64,000 nt of DNA from Amyelois transitella (Eukaryota; Arthropoda; Insecta; Lepidoptera; Pyralidae). This document shows positions 1 through 10,853 of this stretch, piece after piece; the stretch's first letter is position 1; the number at the start of each line of letters is the position of its first letter. The position numbers and the translations under genes are program-made. The notes under the pieces are model-generated. The model was not told the origin of the DNA. It made no database searches and saw only the letters and a list, made by a program, of their open reading frames with translations. The stretch is from assembly GCF_032362555.1 (NCBI RefSeq), contig NC_083531.1, forward strand, positions 3,100,001-3,164,000, read 5' to 3'.

Positions 1-356
1 ATCCTACACCCAACCCAGTCCATTCTATCCATTGAGCTTCCAAATATAGAACTTAACCCAATGACACCCATAGAAACTACACCCGTAGTACAAGAACAAA
101 TTCATTTACAAGAACCTATTTCCGAAGATCCTCGAGCTCGGTCTCCCACTCCCAATCCACCTGTAAATCCTACACAACGTTCGCCGCGGCGCCGGCGTCA
201 TTGGCGTGAGCCTTCTATGACGTCGGAAGCTGCAAGACGTGCCCTTGTATCAGCCGCACAAATGCGAGCAGAGGCAGCTATTAGGACCTCCACAGCAATG
301 GAGAAGATAGCTGAGAAAATGGCAGAGCTTCAAAATACTACTAGCAGAATTGAAAG
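1..356 (+). CDS. Exon open at left edge, basic Ala/Arg/Met-rich protein, unrecognised
   Basis: The frame is open from base 1, so the real start lies to the left; the first methionine in view is at 61. The product begins Pro/Thr-rich, carries an arginine cluster (PRRRRHW, about residues 41-47 from that Met) and then a helical Ala/Arg/Met stretch ending AEKMAELQNTTSRIER. A good splice donor (GAAAG|GTACAA) after 356 is the natural exon end; read-through only adds an AT-rich tail to a stop at 441. The layout resembles the C-terminal tails of Myb/MADF accessory proteins of Harbinger elements, but I see no diagnostic domain. It could equally be a host exon. Confidence 0.45.
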
Positions 357-441
357 GTACAAAAGAAATATCAACATGTTTCTAATTATATTTATTGACT
401 ATATTCAAACATACAAAATAAAATACAATTATTTAAGTTAG

Positions 442-903
442 GTAATTTCTTTAAAAATTTAATTTAAAGTATAGATATCTTTAGATTGATCAAAGTCAAA
501 AGCATTTATTTAGAAATAAGACGTTTAAATTATTTAAACCATAATAATAATCTCAAAGCTATGAACTACTAGCATTTCGGAAAGACCACTGCTAAAAAGA
601 AACGCAGGAAGAAACTCATTCAACAGTATTGGTCTCTATCATGCCAGATGGGCTTTTCTTTTTTATATTTTTTTAATGTCACATTTTTATACAATAATAA
701 TTAGTACAGATTTTGTACAGTCACAAGTAAAATAAAGATATAATTGAAACAATCCCATATTTCGTCACAGACTTGTTTAATTATGTAATGTATAGTAGTT
801 ACTCCATATAAAAACTGGTAATGTAAATCATGCAAAATTGTTGCCTGTTGCTAAAAATCTGTAACAAATGAATGGCTTATTAAATACATTATATTTTTTT
901 TAG
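442..903. other. AT-rich stretch, no gene seen
   Basis: No coding frame or repeat of note. The right end (about 885-903) is a polypyrimidine run ending in TTTTTTTTAG, a plausible splice acceptor for the MADF exon that follows. Confidence 0.5.
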
Positions 904-934
904 GTAAAGACGTACAAGCAAAATGGAAACATTT
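904..934 (+). pseudogene. MADF-domain exon, left part
   Basis: After the acceptor the reading is KDVQAKWKH, the heart of a MADF (Adf-1/Myb-like) DNA-binding domain. The exon is cut at 934 by element A and resumes at 33485. Removing element A and one copy of its target site gives a continuous KWKHLRDNFRREYQ, so insertion into an exon is directly visible. Whether this is a host MADF gene or an accessory gene of a Harbinger element cannot be told here. Confidence 0.75.
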
Positions 935-946
935 GAGTCGTATAGA

Positions 947-1142
947 ATCAAAAACAGCAATCTGTCATTTTAACGAAAATTAAGTTATATATAGGGCAAC
1001 ACTGTTCCATTAGAATATTCTTTCCTTATTTAATAACATTGTATCAAAAACAGCAATTTACAACCAAAAATTGAACTTCAAAAACTGTGTTAGTATCAAA
1101 TACAGCAATATACTGACGATAAGTTTCAAAAACAGTAATCTG
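947..1142 (+). repeat. Left subterminal repeat array of element A (4 copies)
   Basis: Four direct 18-bp copies of ATCAAANNCAGCAATCTG at 947-964 (inside the terminal repeat), 1043-1060, 1095-1112 and 1125-1142, each with 0-3 mismatches. A further shared block, GAGTGACAACC, follows at about 1144. Such arrays are typical transposase-binding sites; function here is inference. Confidence 0.75.
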
Positions 1143-1194
1143 TGAGTGACAACCTATCACAAGCGTTACTTCGGTTGGTTCGGTTAAACTGGCC

Positions 1195-1289
1195 ATGGAG
1201 GTGCACCCCACGCGTGTTAATAATAAGTTTGCACGAAAGAAGAAAAAAGATCCCACAAAATGGAAAACAAATATTGCAAAATGTCTGAG
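1195..1289 (+). CDS. Element A transposase, exon 1
   Basis: Starts ATG at 1195 and runs 95 nt to a donor (CTGAG|GTATGT). The product is a short basic N-terminus, FARKKKKDPTKWK then IAKCLR. Element B has an exon of exactly the same length and phase (46173-46267) with the related FSRKRRRNPEKWQ, which supports the start and the splice. Exon 2 is at 31364, beyond the gypsy-1 element that sits in this intron. Confidence 0.7.
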
Positions 1290-1347
1290 GTATGTACTAA
1301 CATTGTTTTAACGTAGGGCTGTTACAAACCAGTTTAAGGTTTACACA

Positions 1348-1719
1348 TATAATATGTTATATGGTATTGGAGTAATAATACGCACAATTTTGATTTATCT
1401 AAAATAGAAATGTTTAATATTATTATAAAATTAGGTTACATAGGTGGGTATGAACTTACTCATATTACAATATCAAATTATGATCTACTGACCTAAAATA
1501 GAAAAATCGACAATTAAAGGTTTTTTACTTCCAATCCTTAGTAGATCGACACTGTATCACTTCAATTCAACGTTATTTATACACCATTTATTTCTTACAA
1601 TTATAAAATGCTAAATCATCAACAATCGACATTCCGGCTGTCATTTCACTGTCTCTTCTATTTTAACGTCACGATTGCAGCGCCACCCTAAGCGGCTAAA
1701 TAAACAAACAAAGCTTACA
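1348..1719 (-). repeat. gypsy-1 LTR, left copy (3' LTR)
   Basis: A 372-bp direct repeat of 30835-31206, no difference seen by eye. It is preceded by CACA, the target duplication. Confidence 0.85.
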
Positions 1720-1765
1720 TGTCCCCCCCCCCCAAAGAAAAATTAACTGGAGTTAATTTTTGCAA

Positions 1766-4666
1766 TCAAACAGGAACTAGCTTTGTTATATGGTAAAGCC
1801 CTAATGACTTTTTATTCTTTCCAGTGTTGATTCTGCACAGCGAATCTGATATCATACTTTCAATCTCAAAAGGACCGATTCTAATTTCATCCATTTTAGA
1901 TCTGTTCAACCTATTACAGTCCATTACATAAACCATATCGCCTTTTTGAAACTTGTAATCTATCCTGTTTTTGTCAAAATTGGCTTTGTTCAATTCATGA
2001 GATTTTCTTGATCTGAGAAATGCTATATGTCGGTCTTTTTCCAGATCTTTAAATTTCATTTGTTCTTTCCTCAAGTTCATTGGTAGTAAATCAGTGGATT
2101 CTCCACTTAACAGATATTGAGGTGAATAACCCGTCACTGTGTGATTTGTGGAGTTGTAGGTTTTCACACAATCCATTGCCACGGTCGTCCAAGCTGTCTT
2201 ATGTTCCTTACTATTCAAAGTACATCTAATCCTGTTCACAAGAGTCTGATTCAACCTTTCATTATGACCATTTGAAAAAGGAGAATCAACTGCCGTGTAA
2301 ATTAAATCAACTGAGTGTTCTTTTAAATAGTTTTTAAATTCTTTTGAGTTCAATGCTGGATATTGATCTGAAAGTAGTACCTCTACTTTGTTCTCCTTCA
2401 CCACTTTATCTATTAGTTTTATGAAGTCCTTAGCCAGCTGAGTCTTTGAACATGAAATATAAGCATATCGTGTGAAGTGATCTATCAACAAGTGTAGGTA
2501 TTTTTTTGAAGACCTGTTTCCACCGAATCCTCCAATAGTGTCTATAGACATTATTTGAAAGGGTTTTTCTGCTGGTCCCAATTGTGACAAAAATCCATAT
2601 TTCCTGTTTAATCTTGTTTTATTTTTTATACAAACTTCACATTGACGACAGATTAATTTTATATTATCCAATAGGTTTGGTGCTGTATAGAAAGGTCTTA
2701 TTTTTGACTCAATCTGATTTATTCCTATATGGCAGAAGTGCTCATGCACCTTTTTAATTAGTATCTTACTGTAATCTTCAGACAAAATTATTTTTTTCTT
2801 CTTTTTGTTCTGCTTGTAATATATACCATTTTCTATAATAAAATCATTCTTATTCTTAATATTTGAATTCTTGTTTTGGTCATCTAATATTTCATCCATC
2901 TGTATAATATTTACTGTTTTCAAATTATCTTCTTGGTTTTCATGGCTTTCATACACAGGATTTCTGCTTAAACAGTCTGCCTCTGTATTATTTCGACCTG
3001 GGTTGTACTTTATAACAAAGTTATATTGCGATAAGTAATGAGTCATGTCTCCTAGTTCATCATCTGTTCTGTTCTTTATGTTCAAATTTTCCAGAGGTTT
3101 GTGGTCCGTATAAATTGTAAATGAGTTACCTATTAGCCAGTGTTGCCAAAATTTTAAACTTTCTTTTATAGCTAAACATTCTAAAAATATGGCTTTCTTT
3201 TTTTTTTGTGATTCATTCAATTTTTTTGAAAAGTATGCTACTGGTTTGATTTCTCCACACTTCTGTGTTTGTTTCAGTATTGCACCAATTCCTTTTATAC
3301 TTGCATCTGTATAAATAAAGGTCGGCGCTTCTCGATCGAAAATAGCCAGAATAGGAGCCGAGCATAAATGTTTTTTTATTGTTTGGAAAGCTCTTTCACA
3401 TTCTTCTGACCAATCATAATTAATGTTTTTTCTTAGTAAATTGTGTATCGGATCAAGAGTTATTGCAGCGTTAGGAATATATTTATTGTAAAAATTAATT
3501 TTTCCCAGAAATTGTCTTACTTGCTTTTTGTTTTGTGGTGCTGAAAATTCTGATATAGATCTGAGGTTATCTTTCAGAGGTGTTACTGTATTACCTTTGA
3601 TTACATGGCCCAAGAACTTCACTGTTTGTGCTGCAAATTTGCATTTTGTTAATTTCAAACGGAATCCTTCTTCAGCAATTGCATCTAGAAGTTTTGATAG
3701 GTGTTCCATATGTTCATCAAAAGTTTTCGAAAATACCATAATATCATCTATGTAGTTCATCACAAAATTCGACAGGTTATGTTTTCTTATTATATTCGTG
3801 AGGATTCTTTGGAAAATTGCTGGAGATGTTTTCAGTCCAAACGGAAGGCAATTCCAATGATAATGACCTTCTTGTGTAACAAAACCTGTCTTCTTTCTGT
3901 CACTGATCCTCAATGGTATTGACCAAAAAGCAGAGTTTATGTCAAGGGTAGTGAAAAACTTACAGTTAACAGTTTTAACCATTAGATCCTCTATAAGAGG
4001 AAAAGGTTGAGGTTGTGGAAGAATAATCTTATTCAGATCCCTGAAGTCAATGCATAATCTTGATTTTTTTCCTTCATCCCGTTTGAACGCTAATGTCACT
4101 GGTGCAGCGAATGGGCTATAAGATTCTTCAATCAATTCATTCTTAAGTAGTTGACTAATTTGTCTCTCTATTTCTTCTTTATCATCCAAGGAGCATCTAT
4201 ATGGTCTTTTTGAACAATATTTTTCCACTTGTAAGTCTATGAATGCTTCGTAATTTTTTACTCGGCCAACATCATATTTATCCTTTGCAAATATGTGTTT
4301 ATAATCATCCAATAATGCTCTTATTATTAATCTTTGATCATCTTCCAAATGAGTACTGTCTATATCGAAGTTATTAACACATATGCCTTCATTGAAATTT
4401 ATTTCATAATTCAACATTTTGGTTTCACATTCTTCGCTTTGAATTTTATGGATTTCATTTTTTTCTTTAGTGAATCTGTAAAATTTTTCAGCACATGAGC
4501 TGTCATTTTTCTGAAGTTGGATGTTTAAATTACTATCATGGGTTAACCCAAATTTCTTTATTGTGTCAAGTCCTAGAAGCAATTCATGAGAGAAATTTTT
4601 ATCATTGCAAATAAATGCATTTATTTCCTCTTCAACATTGAGTATATTTCCATTCAATTTTATCAA
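1766..4666 (-). CDS. gypsy-1 pol: protease tail, reverse transcriptase, RNase H, integrase
   Basis: A 966-codon frame. Domains in order: the end of an aspartic protease (the DPGSN active-site motif lies just upstream, near 4780, and LLLGLD is at about residues 30-35); RT with LCIDFRDLNK, LPFGLKTSP and the YIDD catalytic box; RNase H with YTDASIKGIGA and TDHKPLENL; integrase with an H-H-C-C zinc region (HEHFCHIG to CRQCEVC) and the D, D, E triad in SIDTIGGFG, LLSDQYPA and SNGHNERLN. This is standard Metaviridae order. The clade is uncertain; the DPGS protease and AFWSIPL in RT suggest a CsRn1/Kabuki-like lineage rather than 412/mdg1. Confidence 0.85.
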   Translation of the reverse strand: MIKLNGNILNVEEEINAFICNDKNFSHELLLGLDTIKKFGLTHDSNLNIQLQKNDSSCAEKFYRFTKEKNEIHKIQSEECETKMLNYEINFNEGICVNNFDIDSTHLEDDQRLIIRALLDDYKHIFAKDKYDVGRVKNYEAFIDLQVEKYCSKRPYRCSLDDKEEIERQISQLLKNELIEESYSPFAAPVTLAFKRDEGKKSRLCIDFRDLNKIILPQPQPFPLIEDLMVKTVNCKFFTTLDINSAFWSIPLRISDRKKTGFVTQEGHYHWNCLPFGLKTSPAIFQRILTNIIRKHNLSNFVMNYIDDIMVFSKTFDEHMEHLSKLLDAIAEEGFRLKLTKCKFAAQTVKFLGHVIKGNTVTPLKDNLRSISEFSAPQNKKQVRQFLGKINFYNKYIPNAAITLDPIHNLLRKNINYDWSEECERAFQTIKKHLCSAPILAIFDREAPTFIYTDASIKGIGAILKQTQKCGEIKPVAYFSKKLNESQKKKKAIFLECLAIKESLKFWQHWLIGNSFTIYTDHKPLENLNIKNRTDDELGDMTHYLSQYNFVIKYNPGRNNTEADCLSRNPVYESHENQEDNLKTVNIIQMDEILDDQNKNSNIKNKNDFIIENGIYYKQNKKKKKIILSEDYSKILIKKVHEHFCHIGINQIESKIRPFYTAPNLLDNIKLICRQCEVCIKNKTRLNRKYGFLSQLGPAEKPFQIMSIDTIGGFGGNRSSKKYLHLLIDHFTRYAYISCSKTQLAKDFIKLIDKVVKENKVEVLLSDQYPALNSKEFKNYLKEHSVDLIYTAVDSPFSNGHNERLNQTLVNRIRCTLNSKEHKTAWTTVAMDCVKTYNSTNHTVTGYSPQYLLSGESTDLLPMNLRKEQMKFKDLEKDRHIAFLRSRKSHELNKANFDKNRIDYKFQKGDMVYVMDCNRLNRSKMDEIRIGPFEIESMISDSLCRINTGKNKKSLGLYHITKLVPV

Positions 4667-4848
4667 ACCTGTTGTTTTTCCCCCACCACCAATTGTGTTG
4701 AATTTATTTTCAAAGTAATTTAGTTTTGAATTTTTTACTTTTATTAATTTTGAATTTATTAAGGTTATATTAGAACCGGGATCATAAATACCTGTGCATT
4801 TCAGCGTATTATTCAGTATAACCTCAACTTCTATTAGTGGTGGAATGT

Positions 4849-5784
4849 TCAGTTTTTTGTATTCTGAAGTTGATCAATCTCCAACGTCAGGTTCTTGCAA
4901 TGTTTTATACTTTCCTTCTTGTCTTCTTTGAACCAGCACAAATCTTCAGAGTGAAATCTATTCTTCTTTCCAATCTTGTAACATACTTGACATGGTGTCT
5001 TCTTTTTTATTTCTATTTCCGATCTTGTAATGTTTTTATTTTCAATGATCTTCTTTTGTACAGTTTTATTTTGATCTTCATGCATCCGTAACATGCTACA
5101 AAGTAAAGTTGGGTTTGTCACTTCTTGTCTATCTAGTTTACTTCTTATAAAAGTTGGCAATCCTGCGACAATCAAGTCAGTGAGTGTTCTGTTATCAATA
5201 TCCTTGTTATACTCTAGTAATAATCTCTCTTTTTTCAGTGCATATTCCAATAACGAGCCATTAATATGTTTATAAGTCAATGCATAGATTACAGAGGCCC
5301 AACTTTTATCTGCAAATGTATCTAGAAAACTTGCTTTCCATATTTTCCACTGTGAGTTCAAACTGTGTTTAATTAACATAGACTCATACCAGTCACTTTC
5401 TGGATCGTACAAAAATAATTTCAAAGCATTAAATTTTTCTGTGTCACTATCTAAATTGAATCTTAAACATTCACTTTCAAAATTTTGCAACCATTGATTG
5501 GCGTTGATGATCTTGTTATCGAACTTTTTCAAAACAAATTTTTCAGTTAATTTGCTTATATTGTTATGTTTTTCCTTGTTGTGATTAGATGTCTCACTTA
5601 ATTTTTCTAAAATTTCTAACAATTTTCCATCTGTAGACATGCTTGTGACTTGAGTAATTTCTTGTAATAAATAATCATTAAACATCATATTTCCAGTGTC
5701 ATCCCTGTACAGTGTTATAATATCAGACTCGAGTGGGCAAGATTTAGCCAATAAACAGCTATCACATACTATATATAATATCAC
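4849..5784 (-). CDS. gypsy-1 gag, C-terminal part
   Basis: About 311 codons in view. A helical capsid-like region (NANQWLQNFESECLRF, then DWYESMLIKH) is followed by a zinc-knuckle-like CQVCYKIGKKNRFHSEDLCW near the end, as expected of a nucleocapsid. The upstream end is cut by the nested BEL/LINE block, and the remaining N-terminal part is at 30583-30783. Confidence 0.7.
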   Translation of the reverse strand: MILYIVCDSCLLAKSCPLESDIITLYRDDTGNMMFNDYLLQEITQVTSMSTDGKLLEILEKLSETSNHNKEKHNNISKLTEKFVLKKFDNKIINANQWLQNFESECLRFNLDSDTEKFNALKLFLYDPESDWYESMLIKHSLNSQWKIWKASFLDTFADKSWASVIYALTYKHINGSLLEYALKKERLLLEYNKDIDNRTLTDLIVAGLPTFIRSKLDRQEVTNPTLLCSMLRMHEDQNKTVQKKIIENKNITRSEIEIKKKTPCQVCYKIGKKNRFHSEDLCWFKEDKKESIKHCKNLTLEIDQLQNTKN

Positions 5785-5798
5785 ATATCATATACTAT

Positions 5799-5914
5799 CT
5801 ACCAGGTACAGTTAAAAATTCAATCACGGCTTAATCCGAAAACAGAAATTTATGTAAAGGCTTTTGTTTTGAAGCAAATCACATCATATATTCCTAATAA
5901 AAAATTACGACCGT
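5799..5914 (+). repeat. Left arm of 116-bp inverted repeat
   Basis: Begins CTACCAGGTACAG and runs into the BEL protease sequence; its reverse complement is at 6574-6689 with no difference seen. Confidence 0.85.
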
Positions 5915-6573
5915 TTAATTGGCCCGAACTAAATTATATTGCTCTTGCGGATCCCATGTATTCAGTCCCCAATAATATTGACTTGCTTCTCGGTGCAGAT
6001 GTGATGAGCGAAATAGTACAAGAAGGCATTTTGAGAGGCCCACCTGGAGCGCCTGTAGCGCAGTGTACGAAGTTAGGTTGGCTTTTATTTGGTCCAATTG
6101 GATAGCAACATAATATTGTTTTAATTTAAATATGAAAATAATCACTGTTATAGAAGTTCATGGTTTTGTTAACTTAGTATTATGTTGTACCTATATAATT
6201 AAGTTTTAAGTTATTACTCGTGTGTTCTAGTTCAAAAATAATGCATAACTTCAGTTGTTTATTGCATTTAAAGCAATTATTATTATTTTAAGTTTTGTTT
6301 AAATAGGTAAGTGTTTGATATTTGTGGCATCCCCTCATGGCGGGCGGTAGTAGAAGGACCTGCAACGAGGTCCTTGGCGGGCGGTATGTTCAGTGCAACC
6401 TCATTGATACGTATAAAATTATAAAAAAGCATAATGACAATATAATTTGAAAATATCTTGATTTTTGGTTGTCATATTATGTACTTAAAAAAGATGGTTT
6501 GTTAGATCAATTATTATATATTTTCGAGTTCATTACAAAGATCCTAGTTTTATTTAGTGCTTTAACATTTGGT

Positions 6574-6689
6574 ACGGTCGTAATTTTTTATTAGGAATAT
6601 ATGATGTGATTTGCTTCAAAACAAAAGCCTTTACATAAATTTCTGTTTTCGGATTAAGCCGTGATTGAATTTTTAACTGTACCTGGTAG
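6574..6689 (-). repeat. Right arm of 116-bp inverted repeat
   Basis: Reverse complement of 5799-5914. It abuts the LTR-like end of the minus-strand BEL element that follows. Confidence 0.85.
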
Positions 6690-6898
6690 TCCTCCCAAGC
6701 TCTTCATGTCACCACTACCTTAAGTATGTTCAATGAGGGTCCAATTAAATAAAAATACCGTGTCCTAGGCGAACTAAAAAAGAAAAAATTATTCCTCCAT
6801 CTTACCAACTAATAACAAAGATAAAAAACCATAGCAACCGAACAATGCCAAAAATCAAAAGAGTCCATAAACTTACAACAAAACTTTATGCTTGGACA
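6690..6898 (-). repeat. LTR-like end of minus-strand BEL/Pao element
   Basis: Read on the minus strand, a GGTGGGCGGAA tract (about 6899-6909) is followed by TGTCCAAG, the usual polypurine-tract/LTR layout of BEL elements. No second copy of this LTR was found on the other side of the array, so the element is incomplete. The inner and outer limits are approximate. Confidence 0.5.
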
Positions 6899-7129
6899 TT
6901 CCGCCCACCATGGACATTATGTCCATAAAACAATGAATGAGATGTTAAAAACATTCACTATGCTATCTTTAAACTTAATGTTTTACTTAACAAAAATCAA
7001 ATCTTCATAAATGTAACGAAAGTAAAAATAACAAAAAGAAACTAACCTACTAATTCATAAGAAAAGGTTAATAGAAGTGCATGTGTATCAGTGTAAATGA
7101 TAAAAAAAATACCACAAATTTCTATTTAG
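6899..7129. other. BEL 3' remnant, non-coding
   Basis: AT-rich sequence between the polypurine-like tract and the pol fragment; no frame recognised. Confidence 0.4.
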
Positions 7130-9616
7130 CTATAGGTAAAATACACAACTTTGAGACGGGTCTTTATCACTAAAAAGCTCTGCGCAATGTCCTCTTCTAG
7201 CTACGAATCTTTTAAAGGCAGCAATGAATCCTTGAGCAGTAAGGTCACTTACTACTTCTAGATGGATTGCTCTAGTCACCATGCAGATGAATAAACAAAT
7301 ATACCCTTTATATGCATGATGACCACGCCCTTTGGACGTTCTTATAGCAATAGGACCAGCATAGTCGACGCCACTTCTTTTGAAAGGTCTCATTGGTGTA
7401 ACTCTGGCTGTTGGCAATTGTCCCATCAGTTGCTCTCTACGTTGACTTGCATATCGAATACAAATAACACAATTGCGAATATAATGCTTTACTTGGTTTT
7501 TAGCGTCAATAACCCAGTATTTTGTTCTAAGATGATTGATCATAATTTGAATACCCCCGTGAATAGTTCGTTCGTGCGTATCCTTTATAATTAAGTTTGT
7601 TAAATGAGCTTTAGCCGGAAGAATGATTGGATGTCTTTTATTTACGTTCAAGAAAGTAGCTGTTCTATCCAACCGCCCACCAACACGTAAAAGTCCATCA
7701 TCGTCAAGGTAAGGATTTAACGGTTTAAGTTTGCTTTTTGTTTTAACTGTTCCTCCTTTAGTTATACTTTCAATATCTTCATAAAAACTTCGAACTTGGC
7801 ATTGCTTTACGTATATATGTAATGTTTGTTGTAATTCTACATTAGTTAGCCATTGAGGACCTTCATTGGTTTTATTAATGCTTTTCAAAATAAATCGCCT
7901 GCACCACGATATAACTCTTAGAAGTCTCCTTAATGATGAGAATCTTTCCCATATAATAACATCATCATCTATACTTGTTAATACTTGACATATTTTAATA
8001 CCTTTTTCTTCTGTATTTGTATCATATGTTATATCATCTCCATTGTAATTTATGACTACCTTTCTCAAAAAATCTGGTCTCTGCTTCCACAGTCTCATTT
8101 TTGAAATGTCAGACGGCATAATTCCACGCGATGCAATATCCGCAGGATTATATTTTGATTGGACATGAGACCATTGAGATCTGTCTAAACTTCCTAAAAT
8201 CTCTGCTACACGGTTAGCGACGAATACTTTCCACCGGCTTGGATGGCTACTAAGCCATGCAAGTACAACTGAAGAATCACTCCACGCATGAATGTGTTGC
8301 TTTGGAATACCTAAAGTATCAGCTACCTCTATTAATAATTTAGAAAGTAGTGTTGCCCCACAAAGTTCTAATCGGGGTATTGACAGTTGTTTGATAGGAG
8401 CTACTTTTGTTTTAGAAGTAACAAGGTTTACATTAATATTACTACATTTATCAATAACACGGATATAGACAACTGCGGCATATGCTTCACTCGATGCATC
8501 GCAAAATCCATGAAGCTGAACAGAAGTATCATCCTTTCGAGTGTTCATCCATCGGGGTATCTCGAAACTTTTTATTAATAAAAGCTCGTTTCTATATGCG
8601 ACCCATTCGGTTAGTAATTGAGGCGTAAGTTTTTCATCCCATTTCAAACCTGATGTCCATAGTTTTTGAATAAAAATCTTAGCTTTTATTACAATTGGAG
8701 CAAGCCAACCTAATGGATCATAGAGACGTGATATATCTGAGATCACTTTCCGTTTCGTGATTGGCTCTTCAATTGTCGGCAACTGCACTAAATATTTAAA
8801 TGTATCGTTACATTTGTCCCACGTAAGACCCAATATTTTAGTAATCGAATCAGATTTATCAACAAACTTTGGTGTCTCTGTCTTAGACTCTTCCTCTGCA
8901 ATTTTATTATCATTGTCTTCACTGTTTCTATTATCTTTTATTTGCTCTTTCATACTTTTATCTCCAAGTTTTTCTTCGTTTTCTATCCACTTCATTAGAT
9001 TTTTATCATTGCTTGTCCACTTTTGTAATTCAAACCCTCCTTTTCTAAGCAATTGTTTCATTTCAGTATATAGCTGTTGACCTTCTATAAAATTTTCACA
9101 TCCTGACATCAAATCATCAACATAAAAGTCTGACAACACTTTTTTTGCAGCTATTGGGAAATGAACACCCTCGTCATAAGCTACTTGACGTAATGAGCGA
9201 ATTGCTAAATATGGAGCTGACGATGTACCAAATGTAACTGTCAAAAGTCGATAATGTTGTACCTCAGAAGCAGAATTTTCACGCCAAAGAATACGCTGAA
9301 AATCAACATCTTCTGAAGATACACGAACTTGACGATACATCTTCACAATATCAGAAGAAATACATACAGGATGTGCCCGCCATCTCATTAAAATATGTCT
9401 CAAGTCATCCTGTAATGTGGGACCAACCAATAAGTCTTGATTTAAAGAAACACCGTTGGATCCTGGGCACGATGCGTCAAAGACAATACGTACTTTTGTT
9501 GTACTTCTATCGTTGCGCACCACAGCAAAATGTGGTAAATAAAAACCTTTGGAGCTTTTATGTTTTTCAGGTGGAATAATCTCCATATGATTTAGACTGA
9601 GATATTCAGCAAATAC
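7130..9616 (-). CDS. BEL/Pao pol fragment (RT, RNase H, integrase part), parent copy of the array
   Basis: An 818-codon minus-strand frame beginning inside RT. The codons upstream of its first Met (VFAEYLSLNH) are also BEL-like, so the sequence reaches 9616. Visible parts: KVRIVFDASC, KMYRQVRV and the FYVDDLMSG catalytic box of RT; an acidic/basic linker; RNase H with HGFCDASSEAY, PRLELCGA and WSDSSVVLAWL; integrase zinc region (HERTIHGG to CVICIRY) and the SGVDYAGPI first catalytic region. It is an incomplete, broken copy. Bases from about 8070 to 9616 are what the downstream tandem units repeat. Confidence 0.85.
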   Translation of the reverse strand, partial: VFAEYLSLNHMEIIPPEKHKSSKGFYLPHFAVVRNDRSTTKVRIVFDASCPGSNGVSLNQDLLVGPTLQDDLRHILMRWRAHPVCISSDIVKMYRQVRVSSEDVDFQRILWRENSASEVQHYRLLTVTFGTSSAPYLAIRSLRQVAYDEGVHFPIAAKKVLSDFYVDDLMSGCENFIEGQQLYTEMKQLLRKGGFELQKWTSNDKNLMKWIENEEKLGDKSMKEQIKDNRNSEDNDNKIAEEESKTETPKFVDKSDSITKILGLTWDKCNDTFKYLVQLPTIEEPITKRKVISDISRLYDPLGWLAPIVIKAKIFIQKLWTSGLKWDEKLTPQLLTEWVAYRNELLLIKSFEIPRWMNTRKDDTSVQLHGFCDASSEAYAAVVYIRVIDKCSNINVNLVTSKTKVAPIKQLSIPRLELCGATLLSKLLIEVADTLGIPKQHIHAWSDSSVVLAWLSSHPSRWKVFVANRVAEILGSLDRSQWSHVQSKYNPADIASRGIMPSDISKMRLWKQRPDFLRKVVINYNGDDITYDTNTEEKGIKICQVLTSIDDDVIIWERFSSLRRLLRVISWCRRFILKSINKTNEGPQWLTNVELQQTLHIYVKQCQVRSFYEDIESITKGGTVKTKSKLKPLNPYLDDDGLLRVGGRLDRTATFLNVNKRHPIILPAKAHLTNLIIKDTHERTIHGGIQIMINHLRTKYWVIDAKNQVKHYIRNCVICIRYASQRREQLMGQLPTARVTPMRPFKRSGVDYAGPIAIRTSKGRGHHAYKGYICLFICMVTRAIHLEVVSDLTAQGFIAAFKRFVARRGHCAELFSDKDPSQSCVFYL

Positions 9617-10853
9617 CTAAACATCACACCTCCAAACAAGTCCCAAGACAGTAAGCGGGACAACTCCCACCCTTGCAAATCGACACCCAAAAAACCAATC
9701 ATGAGGAAGTCCAGGGCGACTGCTAGCCTCGAAAAAATCAGACTAGGAGTAGAACAGAGCAAGACAGAACTTACAAGAGAATACTCTGCTGAGGACCCCC
9801 TTATGGTTATAATGGATGGAATAAATTTCGTAGACATAATTTTGAAGGACCAAGAAGCAGTTAAACACTTCAACAAGTGCAAAGCTAATGTCCTAGCCGA
9901 GGCTATAAGGGGTTATATGAAAGCATATCTCGAGGAAAAGGCAAAGGAAGTCACTGAATCCAAAGATATCCACCAAAACCTATTCTCAAGTCTTCAACGA
10001 GAGAACGCAGGTGAATCTACATCCGGCTTAGTTCCCAGAGAAGTTAACTTTCATGTATCTCCAGCGGGCACTCAAGATGCCGACGTCGACATGCAACCAG
10101 ACACACACTCGGCCGAAATGGATTGTCAAGGCGAATACCAGGACCCAGAAAACAGTGATGAGGACCCTATCGGCGACCCTTATCTGAGGTTCATCCAAAG
10201 TGAGGATGAGGAAACAGAATTTAATAGGAAATTTCCCAATCTTCCCAGAGTCCACTGTCCCAGGAGATTATTTGTCTGGACATTAAGGCCCCTGTATATC
10301 AATAGTCTATACGAAACCAACCCCGAAGCATTCCCTGCGAGTTGGGACTCTCTTAAAATCTCAGATCCCATACAAGCTTGGAACTCGTTTAACCAGACGT
10401 ATATAAAATATGCGAACGCCCACTGGGCACAACAACATCTTAATATCCACTCGTCCGAGACGGCAGTTGACTTCTACAATGTCCAAGCTCTCAAAAGCGA
10501 AATTATCAAAACCATTAGGGAAAATTCACCAGCTCAGACCATTCCCTCAACAAGCACTCAGCCCTGCACAGAAGACCTAGCGGGGATCATCAGCAAAAGC
10601 ACACAAAAAATTGAAGAGATGCATCGCTGTCTTGTATCTGAACTGACAAAAATGAAGAGGCGAGATGTTTGTCCTTTACTCCCACCCAGCACAATGCAGC
10701 CTTCTCTCTCTCTCCAGCCCGTATCAAGACCCCTGTCCCCAGTGATCAGGAGCTACAGTCCACAGAACAACCTTCATGCGGAGTGGGACCTGTGATACCG
10801 AGGACCAAACAACTCATTTATTCACCACGACTACAGTTAACATGGAAGTTAAG

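Larger units (their letters stand above)
5799..6689 (+). mobile_element. BEL/Pao fossil, protease and terminal fragment in inverted repeat
   Basis: A plus-strand fragment encodes a BEL/Pao aspartic protease segment: LADPMYSVPNNIDLLLGADV then AQCTKLGWLLFG (5869-6105). Downstream, at about 6340-6390, two GGCGGGCGG blocks followed by TATGTTCA look like a BEL polypurine tract and LTR start. The outer 116 bp (5799-5914) recur inverted at 6574-6689. Only parts of an element are present; it is broken and clearly different from the BEL copy to its right. Confidence 0.65.

Noticed and set aside
1044-1256. Minus-strand 70-codon frame near the left end of element A
   Set aside because: Antisense to subterminal repeats and exon 1; no features.
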